Below are positions 15,717 to 23,635 of a stretch of DNA of 64,000 bases, one piece after another (the first letter of the stretch is position 1; every line of letters begins with the position of its first letter). The translations under genes were made by a program, and so were the position numbers. Source of the stretch: Victivallales bacterium (GTDB lineage: Bacteria; Verrucomicrobiota; Lentisphaeria; Oligosphaerales; Oligosphaeraceae); NCBI GenBank assembly GCA_017417585.1, contig JAFPYX010000067.1, forward strand, positions 43,567 through 107,566, in the 5' to 3' direction. The notes under the pieces are model-generated. The model had not been told where the DNA came from and made no database searches. It saw only the letters and a list, made by a program, of their open reading frames with translations.

Positions 15717-17438
15717 TCACTTGATTTCGGTAGGCATAGCGAAGAACTCCGCCATCAGAGGAAAGTCGTTGGCCTCCAGGATGGCCTGAAGATGGTCACG
15801 AAATTCCTGGTCAAGCTGTTGCAGGGGAAGAGAGGCATTTTGAAAGGCTTTTCCCATGTAGACCAGAGCCTCTCCATAATTACCCAGCCGATAATATACC
15901 CAGGCAAGGCTGTCCAGATACGCGGGCGACGTTGGACTGGCTTTCACGGCAAATTCAATCAGGCGTTTTGCTTCATCCAGATCCTGATGGTGGTCCGCAA
16001 GAATATAGCCGAGGGAATTCGCAAGACCGGAATGGCGCGGAAAAAGCGTGTTGCCACGGCGCAAGATCCTGAGGGACAGTTCGGTTTGACCGGCTTCCTC
16101 TGCGATGCAACCATAAATCAGATAGAAGTTCGGGGTGAGGTATTGACGGTTCTGGGGGACCGATTCGTATTTCTCCCAGATAGCCAACGCCTCATCATAG
16201 CGTTTTAGCTGAGCGAGCAATTGCGCCTTGAAGAGTTCGTCCTCGAGGGTGGGCGAGATGATTGTCGAAAGCACTGCCAGAGCTTTCTGGGGGGCGTCAA
16301 GGGCATTGTAGAGGATGCACAAATGCCGTCGGTACTGCATGTTTTGCGGTGCCCGAACCATCATCGTCTCGTAGGCGCGTGCGCTCAGTTGCAGAAGGCG
16401 TTTACGGTCCTTGTCCTGCCTTTCGTCATCGTCAATGAGCAATTCAATGGGTGCGGAAAAGATGTTGAAGAGTTCCAATTCGAAGCCAGCTGTGGCAATC
16501 AATTTCTCCAGGTATTGTGACAGGGCGTCATAATCCCGCAATTCCAGATTGGCATTGGTGCATACCTGGCAGAGTTGGCGGCGAAGCCTGACGGGGATTT
16601 GATCGTCGGCATGGATTTCTTCAAATCTTTCCACGAATGTCCTTTGAAGTTCCCAGGCATGCAGGGAGTTGAGAATATCGGGAATCCTCGGGACAAGTTG
16701 GTGGTCGTAATAGATGGCGGGGGTGTCAATGAGTTTTTTAGCCGTTCGTAATGCCTCGTCAAACTTTTGTTGCTGTCTATAATGACGAATTTCCAGGATA
16801 AGATGGTCGGGAAGAATCTGGTCATCGGGCAAAGTATTGATGGCTTGGATGACATTCTCAAGTTCTTCTGTGCGCCGTTGTTCAAAGAGAAACTGTCCCC
16901 AAAAAAACAGGTTCATGGGGTCGCGGGAATCCAGGGCGAGCATTTGCCGCAGGACAGCCTCGGCCTCCTCCTGTCTATGCGCATCGAGCAGAGCGGCGGA
17001 GAGGGAACGGAGGATGTAGATGGAATTTGGGTGGCGTTCGGCCAGGGGCGTCAGGTCTTCAATGAGCTTTTCGTTCTCCTTGCGGGCATCCCGGAAGACG
17101 GTTAGTTCCCATACCGGTTGGCTGACATCAGGGAAGGCTTCAATTGCCTGGACAAGAAGCGGGACGATTATTTCCGGGTCGGCCTTTTCGGGTGAGGAGC
17201 TATTGGAGAGCAGGAATTTTGCCTGGAGATAAGATTGATAGTTTGACGACTCCTTCTGCAACTCTGCCGGAATTGCCGGTGCGTCAGCATTCCCGCACTC
17301 GGTGACTGCGCACATGGAGACTTGCCATTCGCGGAAACTGGGTTCCCAGTCGGACAATACGGGATCTTCGGCTGATAATGTCAGAGTCGCAACGAGAAGA
17401 ATCAGGAAGCCAAAGATTTGCTTGGAAAAAGATGGCAT
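15717..17438 (-). CDS. Secreted TPR-repeat protein
   Basis: About 573 residues from the ATG at 17438, beginning MPSFSKQIFGFLILLVATLT, a clear signal peptide with likely cleavage near LSA-ED. A longer open frame upstream only reads through the bS22-like gene and its terminator in another frame, so it is rejected. Several tetratricopeptide-like helical pairs are visible: HPNSIYILRSLSAALLDAHR, SRDPMNLFFWGQFLFEQRR, SGLANSLGYILADHHQDLDE and SPAYLDSLAWVYYRLGNYGE near the C-terminus. The last pair is the canonical bacterial TPR end (YLDSLAWVYYRLG). A periplasmic or outer-membrane scaffold role is likely. It ends 5 bp before the helicase gene start. Confidence 0.8.
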   Translation of the reverse strand: MPSFSKQIFGFLILLVATLTLSAEDPVLSDWEPSFREWQVSMCAVTECGNADAPAIPAELQKESSNYQSYLQAKFLLSNSSSPEKADPEIIVPLLVQAIEAFPDVSQPVWELTVFRDARKENEKLIEDLTPLAERHPNSIYILRSLSAALLDAHRQEEAEAVLRQMLALDSRDPMNLFFWGQFLFEQRRTEELENVIQAINTLPDDQILPDHLILEIRHYRQQQKFDEALRTAKKLIDTPAIYYDHQLVPRIPDILNSLHAWELQRTFVERFEEIHADDQIPVRLRRQLCQVCTNANLELRDYDALSQYLEKLIATAGFELELFNIFSAPIELLIDDDERQDKDRKRLLQLSARAYETMMVRAPQNMQYRRHLCILYNALDAPQKALAVLSTIISPTLEDELFKAQLLAQLKRYDEALAIWEKYESVPQNRQYLTPNFYLIYGCIAEEAGQTELSLRILRRGNTLFPRHSGLANSLGYILADHHQDLDEAKRLIEFAVKASPTSPAYLDSLAWVYYRLGNYGEALVYMGKAFQNASLPLQQLDQEFRDHLQAILEANDFPLMAEFFAMPTEIK

Positions 17439-17508
17439 GATAACCTTGTTGAAGTCAAACCCGGGTTCGAGAGGCTTATTCCTGTGCCGTGCGTGCTGTG
17501 TCGGCTCT

Positions 17509-17531
17509 CGCACGCGCGGTGCGCGCGTGCG
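17509..17531. repeat. Perfect GC-rich inverted repeat
   Basis: CGCACGCGCG (17509-17518) and CGCGCGTGCG (17522-17531) with a three-base loop. No T-tract. It lies between the TPR gene and the terminator at 17537. Confidence 0.7.
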
Positions 17532-17536
17532 GAAAG

Positions 17537-17578
17537 AAAAAGCGCACCGGCCGGCAAACCGCAGGCACGGTGCGCTTT
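17537..17578 (-). terminator. Rho-independent terminator after the bS22-like gene
   Basis: On the minus strand AAAGCGCACCG pairs with CGGTGCGCTTT and runs into a T-tract (17536-17540 complement). It separates the tiny ribosomal-type gene from the TPR gene. Confidence 0.75.
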
Positions 17579-17625
17579 CATTTGCCGGAATCCCGGCAAT
17601 GCCCATAAAGAGCCAGAGTAGAGTA

Positions 17626-17715
17626 CTACTTGTTCTTGTGACGCAGAGCCTTGCGGATCTTGTCGCGCTTGTGCTTCGCGATCTTCTTGCGGCGCTTCTT
17701 CTTGACGGAACCCAT
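17626..17715 (-). CDS. Tiny basic protein of the AURKAIP1/COX24 (bS22-like) family
   Basis: Only 29 residues: MGSVKKKRRKKIAKHK then RDKIRKALRHKNK. Arg and Lys make up more than half. The MGSV-KKKRRKK-IAKHK pattern matches the AURKAIP1/COX24 domain of small ribosome-associated proteins; in actinobacteria the homologue is ribosomal protein bS22. It probably binds the small ribosomal subunit near the decoding region (inference from the family). GAGGT lies about 9 bases before the ATG. It is followed by a strong terminator, so it is expressed as its own unit. Too short for most gene callers. Confidence 0.85.
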   Translation of the reverse strand: MGSVKKKRRKKIAKHKRDKIRKALRHKNK

Positions 17716-17845
17716 GTTAGACTACCTCGTTGTGGTGTTTGGTGAATAATAGCAAGAGCAAATGACAACTCCATAATGTAACCCCTGAACGCCGATTTTC
17801 AACCAAGACGACAGGGATTTTTCACGGAGTGTCGTTTGACCGAAG

Positions 17846-18922
17846 CTACGGCGCGGCGGCGCGGATGAAGCCACCACCAAGGAGGAGGTCGTCCTGATAA
17901 AAGACAGCGGCCTGTCCGGGGGCGACGGCGTAGATGCCGTCAGGGAAGTGTGCGGTATAGCATCCGTCGGACAGTGGTTCGAGGGAACAGGCGACGGGTG
18001 TCTGGACGGAGCGGACTTTGACCTGGCATTCCAATGGGGCGGTCGGTGTTTCTATGGAGACCCAGTTGAAGTTTTCGGCGGTGAGGTGGTGGTGGCGTAC
18101 CGCCTCGGCGTGTCCAAGAGTCACGCGGTTGTGGCATGGGTCGATGCCCACGACATAAAGCGGCGCGGTGGAGGCGACGCCGAGCCCCTTGCGTTGGCCG
18201 ATGGTGTATTTCCAGTAGCCAGTGTGATGACCGAGAATGCGCCCCGTGCCCTCCTCAACGATATCGCCCTCGCGGTCAGGCTGCTGGAGCAATTCGCTGA
18301 TTTCGCCACTGTAGAAGTCCTGGCTGTCATGTTTTTCGGCGACCGCCAGACCGAATTTCCTCGCCAGTTCTCTGACTTCGTCTTTGTGCAGTTCTCCAAG
18401 CGGGAACTGTTGGCGGGCAAGCTGTTTTTGGGAGAGTCGGCAGAGGAAGTAGGACTGGTCTTTGGAGAGGTCCACGGCGCGGAGAAGTTGGAAGCGCCCG
18501 TCGTCGGTCCGTCGAATGCGGGCGTAGTGGCCGGTTGCGAAGGCGTCGAAGGGCAGGCCGGCTTGCTTGGCGAGTTCGGGAAGTAGCCCGAACTTGAGGG
18601 CGGCATTGCATCGCACGCAGGGATTCGGGGTACGCCCGGCCAGATATTCGTCGCGAAAATAGTCGATCACTCGGTGCTCGTATTCACGTGCGCAGTCGAA
18701 AACATGGAAAGGGATGCCGAGGTGGGCACAGACGCCACGGGCGGCTTCGATGTCCGCTTTTTCGCCTGGCCCGTAGCAGGCATCCTTGGGACCTCCCTGA
18801 TAGGGATTGTCGTCCCGCCACAGGCTCATCGTAATGCCGGTGACGTGGTGCCCCTGGGATTTCAGAAGTGCGGCGACTGTGGAGGAATCCACACCGCCGC
18901 TCATGCCAACGAGAAAATACAT
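17846..18922 (-). CDS. mnmA: tRNA-specific 2-thiouridylase MnmA
   Basis: About 358 residues from the ATG at 18922 (MYFLVGMSGGVDSS), which matches the family N-terminus; a TTG at 18943 would add seven residues. It makes 2-thiouridine at the wobble position of tRNA-Lys, -Glu and -Gln. The PP-loop is GMSGGVDSS. The two catalytic cysteines lie in TPNPCVRCNAALKFG and SYFLCRLSQKQL. HDSQDFYSG and YTIGQRKGLGVAS are further signatures. The C-terminal OB-like domain ends VAPGQAAVFY. The window also encodes tRNA-Lys(UUU), one of its substrates. Confidence 0.96.
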   Translation of the reverse strand: MYFLVGMSGGVDSSTVAALLKSQGHHVTGITMSLWRDDNPYQGGPKDACYGPGEKADIEAARGVCAHLGIPFHVFDCAREYEHRVIDYFRDEYLAGRTPNPCVRCNAALKFGLLPELAKQAGLPFDAFATGHYARIRRTDDGRFQLLRAVDLSKDQSYFLCRLSQKQLARQQFPLGELHKDEVRELARKFGLAVAEKHDSQDFYSGEISELLQQPDREGDIVEEGTGRILGHHTGYWKYTIGQRKGLGVASTAPLYVVGIDPCHNRVTLGHAEAVRHHHLTAENFNWVSIETPTAPLECQVKVRSVQTPVACSLEPLSDGCYTAHFPDGIYAVAPGQAAVFYQDDLLLGGGFIRAAAP

Positions 18923-18952
18923 AGTCTTAGAAAAAGGGAGCAATTAGAAGTT

Positions 18953-21847
18953 CTATTCCTTCTTTGAGTGGATGAAATATCCGTAGCCGGGTTCGATTTT
19001 GGAGTCGGTCTGGGGGACGAGTTGTCCGTCCTGCCATTTCCAGACGTTGAAATCCTGCAGCCGGGTGGCGGGGTAGGCACCGTACGGGCACCAGCCGTCA
19101 GCTTGTGGCAAGGGCGTTTCGGCAGGGGCGCCGGTCAGCACAAGCGTTTGGCTTTCCGGAACATATAGCCAGTAAATGTCATGGGGGAAGAACTCTTGAG
19201 CTTTCACACATGCATTTCCAGTAGAATTCAGCGTCCAAGCTGTGAATGCGTTGAGCTTTGCAAGCGACTCCGTGTCAGGCAATAGGCTAAGCATCACCAG
19301 GTTCCAGCCTTTCTGTAAATGGAGGGTACGGCGGGTGGCGGTGTTCTCTTTCCCCGTAATGTCGCAGACGACAGTCACCGGAAGCCCTTGCCAAATGTAT
19401 GCGTAAATGACATTCCGCGGGACGGATACCGTCCTGCCGCAGCCGGAGAACTCCACTTCGGGGTCGCTGGTCCAGGAATACTCATAGTCATCCTCGTGGG
19501 TGCCGTCCGGGAGGATTGCCGTGAAGACGACGGTTGAGTTGTCAAGTACGGAGACGGTGGCGCCATTGGTGGTGACGGCGTCCTCGGGCAAGAAAGAGAC
19601 ATTGCATTCAAAAAGCGGGGCACTGGCGTCCAGCACGCGCAGAGTCACGGAATTGTTGCTTGCCGTCGGCAAATGGATTGTCGCCTTGCCATTGGCGTCT
19701 GTTCGTGTGGAATAGTATTCTCCGTCGGACTCGATGCAGACGGCCGCGTTGGGGACCGGCGTTTCGTCGCCGAAGCCGGTGACCGTGATTTCAACCGTGG
19801 CGGTGTCTCGAATGGTTGTGGTGGAGACAGTTAGTGGATGAAGCGGTCCGAAGCGCGGAACTGCGGAGGCATCACCGTAGAGGTGCATCTCCCAGGCCTC
19901 GAAGAGCGCATGATTGTGGTTGAGGTAATTTCTGTGGTAGTTGTCGTAGAAGGTCTCGCAGTAGTTGACCGCAGTGTTAAGGGAACCTGTTGCGTAGGCG
20001 CCGCTGGTGGCGAGATGCTCGGCGGATTTCCACTGTGCCTGGAGGTCCGCGAAAGCCTCCAGCTGGACGATGGGCGGAGTCCAGAAGGTGACCTCCGTAG
20101 AGGCAATGACCGCCTGGACAGTAGTGTTGGACTGATTGTCGAAGAGCGCCTGGACAAGGCAGCGGCCGGTGGTGCTTTCGCCTTTGGCGTGGGTGCTGAC
20201 ATCCCAGCTAGAACCATGTTCGAGGTTTCCGGAACTGCAGTTCGGGGTGACGATATAGGGGAGCATCAGCTTGTTGGAAAGACTCTCGATGTCGGCCGAG
20301 GCGAAGCCACTGGTTATGAAACTGGTACAGGTGCCGTGGCCGAGATAATAGAAGGTCGAGGCGCCTGCATTCACAGCGTCGATGACATCATCAGCGGTCG
20401 GAGTGTCTTTGGCAGCATAGAGTTCAGTGGCGGAGGTGATAATCCCTGCCTCCTGGAGTTTGGCACAGGCTTGGGCGACTATCGTTTTGTCCTTGATGCC
20501 ATAATAGGGGTTGCTGGTGTTGGAGGAGGAATCATTGGAACCCATAAAGATCCCGCTGGTCAGCCAGTCGGGGTTGGTCTGACTGGCCAGAGTGGCACCT
20601 TGCTCGATGATGTGCAGGCGGCTCAGGAGGTTGTTGATGTGGGCGTAGGTACTCACGGGGAGGCGTGAGACGAAGGCGTCCGGGTAGAGCAGGTCGTCCG
20701 TGCCGTCCAGGAAGGCGTAAGGTATGTCGCTGGCGCAAAGGGTATAGAGGATTGGCGTGTTGCCGAAGGCTTTTTCGGCATTGCGGCCGAATTCGTCGGT
20801 CCCCTGGTGCTGGTAGGGCGGAATGGCATTGTAGTCACCAATGAGAACCAGGTGCGTGAAGGCGGTTGCGTCATATTGCGCCTGGAGATACTCCGTGAGG
20901 GCATCGGCTCCCTTGCCGGTGTCCGCAGGGTATCCGGCGGTCTGAACTGTCCAGCCGATCTGACGCTTCCATTCGACAAAATTGTCCAGACTTGTCTGGA
21001 TTTGTCCAGTCCATTTGGAGGGATAAACAATCTGAAGTGTCCCGACGGCAGGTCTCTCTACGTTACGCAATGCCTCGACGTTCAGAAAGGTTCGTCGTTG
21101 GATGTTTGCGAAGTCGGTCTGCGCGTCCAATTTGGGGGCATCGCCTGCGTCTCCCGTAGCGCGAACAACAATGCTGGCGGAGGTCATGACGCGCAGTTCA
21201 TGGCGGTCTGGAAGATATTGGAATGGCGAAACAACGATTCCATACCCGTTGGTATGACGAATTTGATAATTGCTTGCCAAGCAGAGACTGTCAGCAGGAT
21301 ATGGCGCAGTTCCCTCATAGATGGCAGAGTCTGGCGCGGCATTCGGTAGTTCTTCAACAGTGGTTAGGCAAGGCCCAGCTCCCGGTTCTGGCGTGATGCC
21401 TTCGATGGTAATATATTCCGCTTCAACAAGTTCCAAGATGGCATCCGAGCCATTCGGCATCGCGATGTCCGTGCGGAAAACGGGCAGGGCAGGGGCTCCG
21501 GCATGGTCCAGTCGATGTGTGCCTTGGGCGGTGATGCGGTGCCAGATGAACCCGTCGGGGGCGGTGATTTCCTCAATGGAATACTCCGGCAGGTCGAAGC
21601 GGATGTACAGCTCCTGCGGTGTGGAGTCCACCAAGGTGAAAGCCGGATGATGAGGGGACGGTGATTGTGGCGGAGTAATTGTGGATGGGGTAGGCGGTGA
21701 AGCAGGCAGTTGCAATTGCGGAAGGAGACCGTTGGAAATCTGTCGGGACGGACGCTCCGCACCGCGCCGCAACGATGGCACGCATAGCCAGGCTCCCAGC
21801 ATCGCCAGGAGCAAAGCAAGAACTAGGATGGTGCGGCGAGATGGCAA
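18953..21847 (-). CDS. Secreted C25 (gingipain-like) cysteine peptidase
   Basis: A 964-residue precursor. A hydrophobic N-terminus (RRTILVLALLLAMLGAWLCV) is the signal peptide. Residues about 75-280 look like a C25 propeptide (APALPVFRTDIAMPNG). The catalytic domain (about 285-620) shows FTHLVLIGDYNAIPPY, the His motif FYYLGHGTCTSF and the Cys motif VTPNCSSGNLEHG. Ig-like and repeat segments follow (EDDYEYSWTSDPEVEFSGCG). The last 127 residues are a Trp/Gly-rich module shared with the transglutaminase protein at 44504. The start is TTG at 21847, preceded by heptamer repeats instead of a ribosome-binding site. It probably degrades extracellular protein. No T9SS-type C-terminal signal was recognised. 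Confidence 0.85.
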   Translation of the reverse strand: MPSRRTILVLALLLAMLGAWLCVPSLRRGAERPSRQISNGLLPQLQLPASPPTPSTITPPQSPSPHHPAFTLVDSTPQELYIRFDLPEYSIEEITAPDGFIWHRITAQGTHRLDHAGAPALPVFRTDIAMPNGSDAILELVEAEYITIEGITPEPGAGPCLTTVEELPNAAPDSAIYEGTAPYPADSLCLASNYQIRHTNGYGIVVSPFQYLPDRHELRVMTSASIVVRATGDAGDAPKLDAQTDFANIQRRTFLNVEALRNVERPAVGTLQIVYPSKWTGQIQTSLDNFVEWKRQIGWTVQTAGYPADTGKGADALTEYLQAQYDATAFTHLVLIGDYNAIPPYQHQGTDEFGRNAEKAFGNTPILYTLCASDIPYAFLDGTDDLLYPDAFVSRLPVSTYAHINNLLSRLHIIEQGATLASQTNPDWLTSGIFMGSNDSSSNTSNPYYGIKDKTIVAQACAKLQEAGIITSATELYAAKDTPTADDVIDAVNAGASTFYYLGHGTCTSFITSGFASADIESLSNKLMLPYIVTPNCSSGNLEHGSSWDVSTHAKGESTTGRCLVQALFDNQSNTTVQAVIASTEVTFWTPPIVQLEAFADLQAQWKSAEHLATSGAYATGSLNTAVNYCETFYDNYHRNYLNHNHALFEAWEMHLYGDASAVPRFGPLHPLTVSTTTIRDTATVEITVTGFGDETPVPNAAVCIESDGEYYSTRTDANGKATIHLPTASNNSVTLRVLDASAPLFECNVSFLPEDAVTTNGATVSVLDNSTVVFTAILPDGTHEDDYEYSWTSDPEVEFSGCGRTVSVPRNVIYAYIWQGLPVTVVCDITGKENTATRRTLHLQKGWNLVMLSLLPDTESLAKLNAFTAWTLNSTGNACVKAQEFFPHDIYWLYVPESQTLVLTGAPAETPLPQADGWCPYGAYPATRLQDFNVWKWQDGQLVPQTDSKIEPGYGYFIHSKKE

Positions 21848-21890
21848 GAGGTCAGAGGTTAGAGGTCAGAGGTTAGAGGTCTCAGGTCCA
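21848..21890. repeat. Heptameric short tandem repeat (GAGGTCA/GAGGTTA units)
   Basis: Six degenerate 7-bp units fill the gap between the Nudix stop and the TTG start of the C25 peptidase. A very similar repeat ends the window at 63944-63990. Confidence 0.75.
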
Positions 21891-21908
21891 ACAGTTGTCT
21901 TTTGATGG

Positions 21909-22496
21909 CTAAGATTTTTGATTCAAGCAAGATAACGTAGAAGCGTAAAGCAGCAACTTCGCGTCCGCGCCATCACCGTCGGCCAGGCGATTGCGGAGAA
22001 AGTCCTTGAGTTGCGCTTCGGGGACGATGAGGACTTCGATGTCCTCGGAGGCTTCTGGATGCGGAACGGGCGGATGCCGCCGGTGGTACTCGGAGTCGAT
22101 TTCAACGACGACTCCGGCGATTGTCTCGTCGGTCAGTCCGGCACTGCTGAAACCGAATGGGATGGTGTCCACGACCTTGCCCGTGTAGCCAGTCTCCTCG
22201 GAGAGTTCGCGCAATGCGGCGGAGGTGGAGTCCTCGCCAGGCTCGACCAGTCCTGCCGGAAATTCAAGGCAGAATTTTCCCGCAGGTGGGCGGAATTGCC
22301 GTACGAGAACCAGACTGGGTTCTGGCATCAACCGTGCAATAATCATTACCGCATGACCATGCCCGCCGGTCCGCGTGGCGCAGTCCCACCTTCGTTCTTG
22401 ACCATGTACATCCAGCCAGGCGATGGAGTCCAATTCCAGATATTTGCTGGTGGCGATGGTCTGTTTGGACAAGTTTTTTGGACATCCTGTATCCAT
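21909..22496 (-). CDS. Nudix hydrolase, ADP-ribose pyrophosphatase type
   Basis: A 195-residue protein with a complete Nudix box: GLVEPGEDSTSAALRELSEE followed by TGY, giving GX5EX7REUXEEXGU. The Glu residues bind metal. The N-terminal half (VMIIARLMPEPSLVLVRQFR and FCLEFPAGLVEPGE) is typical of ADP-ribose pyrophosphatases, which hydrolyse ADP-ribose to AMP and ribose 5-phosphate. Substrate is inferred from the LVRQFRPP and EFPAG motifs. It starts with ATG at 22496 and is followed by a tandem repeat and the C25 gene on the same strand. Confidence 0.88.
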   Translation of the reverse strand: MDTGCPKNLSKQTIATSKYLELDSIAWLDVHGQERRWDCATRTGGHGHAVMIIARLMPEPSLVLVRQFRPPAGKFCLEFPAGLVEPGEDSTSAALRELSEETGYTGKVVDTIPFGFSSAGLTDETIAGVVVEIDSEYHRRHPPVPHPEASEDIEVLIVPEAQLKDFLRNRLADGDGADAKLLLYASTLSCLNQKS

Positions 22497-22890
22497 GATA
22501 TTGTACTATAATGCATAAAAACGACTCGTTGTTTTCGCGTAAAATACTTGCAGTTTACTAGCATTCCTGGCTAGCCTCGGGGTACTGATGCGGCTAACTT
22601 GGTTAGAGTGGCCGGTAGATTGGTACTGACCGTCACGGCAATATGAGAATCCGGAAGGATCTACAAAAAACATGGGAAAAACTAGATTCCCGTGGAATCC
22701 ATCCATGGCAACTTGACCTAGACGCCTGCCGCCAGGATTGTATGATTGGGGCGGTGGACGGGGGTGGCGGGTGTATCCCCAATAGGATAAGGGTATGCAA
22801 GTAAGCCATCTTGATTCCTTTGTTTTGAAGCTGCCAGTGCCCTTGGGCAGGTTGCCGCAAAGACTATGCCCTGTCCGTTGCTCAGACTCG

Positions 22891-22986
22891 CGGGATTGAT
22901 TTCCCTCGGACATCAGTGGCTGGCCAATTCTGCACGCACGAGAATGGCATAGCGGGATTGATTCCCCTCGGACGTCAGTGGCTGGC
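22891..22986. repeat. Two copies of a 34-bp direct repeat
   Basis: CGGGATTGATTTCCCTCGGA... at 22891-22924 recurs at 22953-22986 with only two mismatches; start-to-start distance 62 bp. Confidence 0.85.
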
Positions 22987-23073
22987 AGGTCTTCTCTTTC
23001 TCCGGCATTGGCTTTCTCTGGGTAAAAAATGGCCGAAAACAGCGTGGAAAGGAACCAATTTCCTTTAGGTGGC

Positions 23074-23101
23074 TTGCGAATCAGCCAAAAGGGTGTAAAT
23101 T
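23074..23101 (+). promoter_or_regulatory. Candidate promoter of tRNA-Lys
   Basis: TTGCGA (23074-23079), 16-bp spacer, TAAATT (23096-23101), about 20 bp before the mature tRNA 5' end. Confidence 0.5.
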
Positions 23102-23121
23102 ATGCGCTACGCCTGCATTGG

Positions 23122-23197
23122 GGGATGGTAGCTCAGTCGGTAGAGCATTGCACTTTTAATGCAGTGGTCACGGGTTCGAATCCCGTCCATCCCACCA
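23122..23197 (+). tRNA. tRNA-Lys (anticodon UUU)
   Basis: 76 nt with encoded CCA. Acceptor GGGATGG (23122-23128) pairs with CCATCCC (23187-23193). D-arm GCTCAGTCGGTAGAGC, anticodon stem TTGCA/TGCAG around CTTTTAA with anticodon TTT, and T-arm CGGGTTCGAATCCCG are all present. Confidence 0.97.
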
Positions 23198-23291
23198 TTC
23201 CCTATAATGTTAAGAGAGTCTTTTTTCACAAGGCTCTTCTTTATTACAATTTCTTCATTCTAGACAACTTAGCAAAATCGAGGTAGTATCC

Positions 23292-23519
23292 ATGGGTCAA
23301 GTCTGCGAAATCTGCGGCAAGCACAAGGCTTTTGGTGGTCACATCACCCGCCGTGGTCTGGCCAAGAAGAAGGGCGGTATCGGCATGCACGTGGTGAAGG
23401 TCACCAAGCGTGAATTCAAGCCGAATCTGAAGAGCGTCCGCGCCGTGGTGAATGGCGGCGTCAAGCGTCTCACGGTGTGTACCGCTTGCCTGCGTTCCGG
23501 CAAGGTTGTCAAGGCATAA
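23292..23519 (+). CDS. rpmB: 50S ribosomal protein bL28
   Basis: A 75-residue ribosomal protein of the large subunit. It begins MGQVCEICGKHKAFGGHITR, the usual bL28 start, with a CxxC pair there and a second CTACLRSGKV near the C-terminus, so it is the zinc-binding form. KREFKPNLKSVRAVVNG is diagnostic. It lies 94 bp after tRNA-Lys and may be cotranscribed with it. A terminator follows at 23570. Confidence 0.97.
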   Translation: MGQVCEICGKHKAFGGHITRRGLAKKKGGIGMHVVKVTKREFKPNLKSVRAVVNGGVKRLTVCTACLRSGKVVKA

Positions 23520-23569
23520 GTTTTTTGCCTTTGAATAACTTAGTCAGCACCTGATAGCTCCGGGCTGGG

Positions 23570-23606
23570 GAAAAGACGGTCATGCCTTTCGCGTGTCCGT
23601 CTTTTC
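23570..23606 (+). terminator. Terminator-like hairpin between rpmB and rpe
   Basis: GAAAAGACGG (23570-23579) pairs with CCGTCTTTTC (23597-23606). The A/T arms allow function on both strands. It lies 30 bp before the rpe start. Confidence 0.65.
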
Positions 23607-23635
23607 TGCGTTTTACCGGGGTGGAGAACAATCGC

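Larger units (their letters stand above)
22497..23121. other. Long intergenic region with 34-bp repeats, possible structured RNA
   Basis: A 625-bp gap before tRNA-Lys. It holds the near-identical repeats at 22891-22924 and 22953-22986, each with a short GGGA/TCCC hairpin. GC-rich complementary stretches near 22735-22790 and 22830-22890 suggest folding. An open frame on the minus strand (22506-22913) does not look coding. Comparison by eye with tmRNA, RNase P, SRP and 6S RNA landmarks found no match. Confidence 0.4.

Noticed and set aside
17439..17774. N-terminal extension of the TPR protein
   Set aside because: The open frame continues 112 codons upstream but crosses a terminator and the bS22-like gene in another frame. 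The signal peptide at 17438 is the natural start.
22506..22913. 135-codon open frame on the minus strand
   Set aside because: No ribosome-binding site, family motif or coding-like composition; it covers repeats and GC-rich hairpins.
22891..22986. Hammerhead-ribozyme-like CTGATG/GAAA pattern in the 34-bp repeats (minus strand)
   Set aside because: The core needs CTGATGA; the copies read CTGATGT and CTGACGT, and stem II cannot form.
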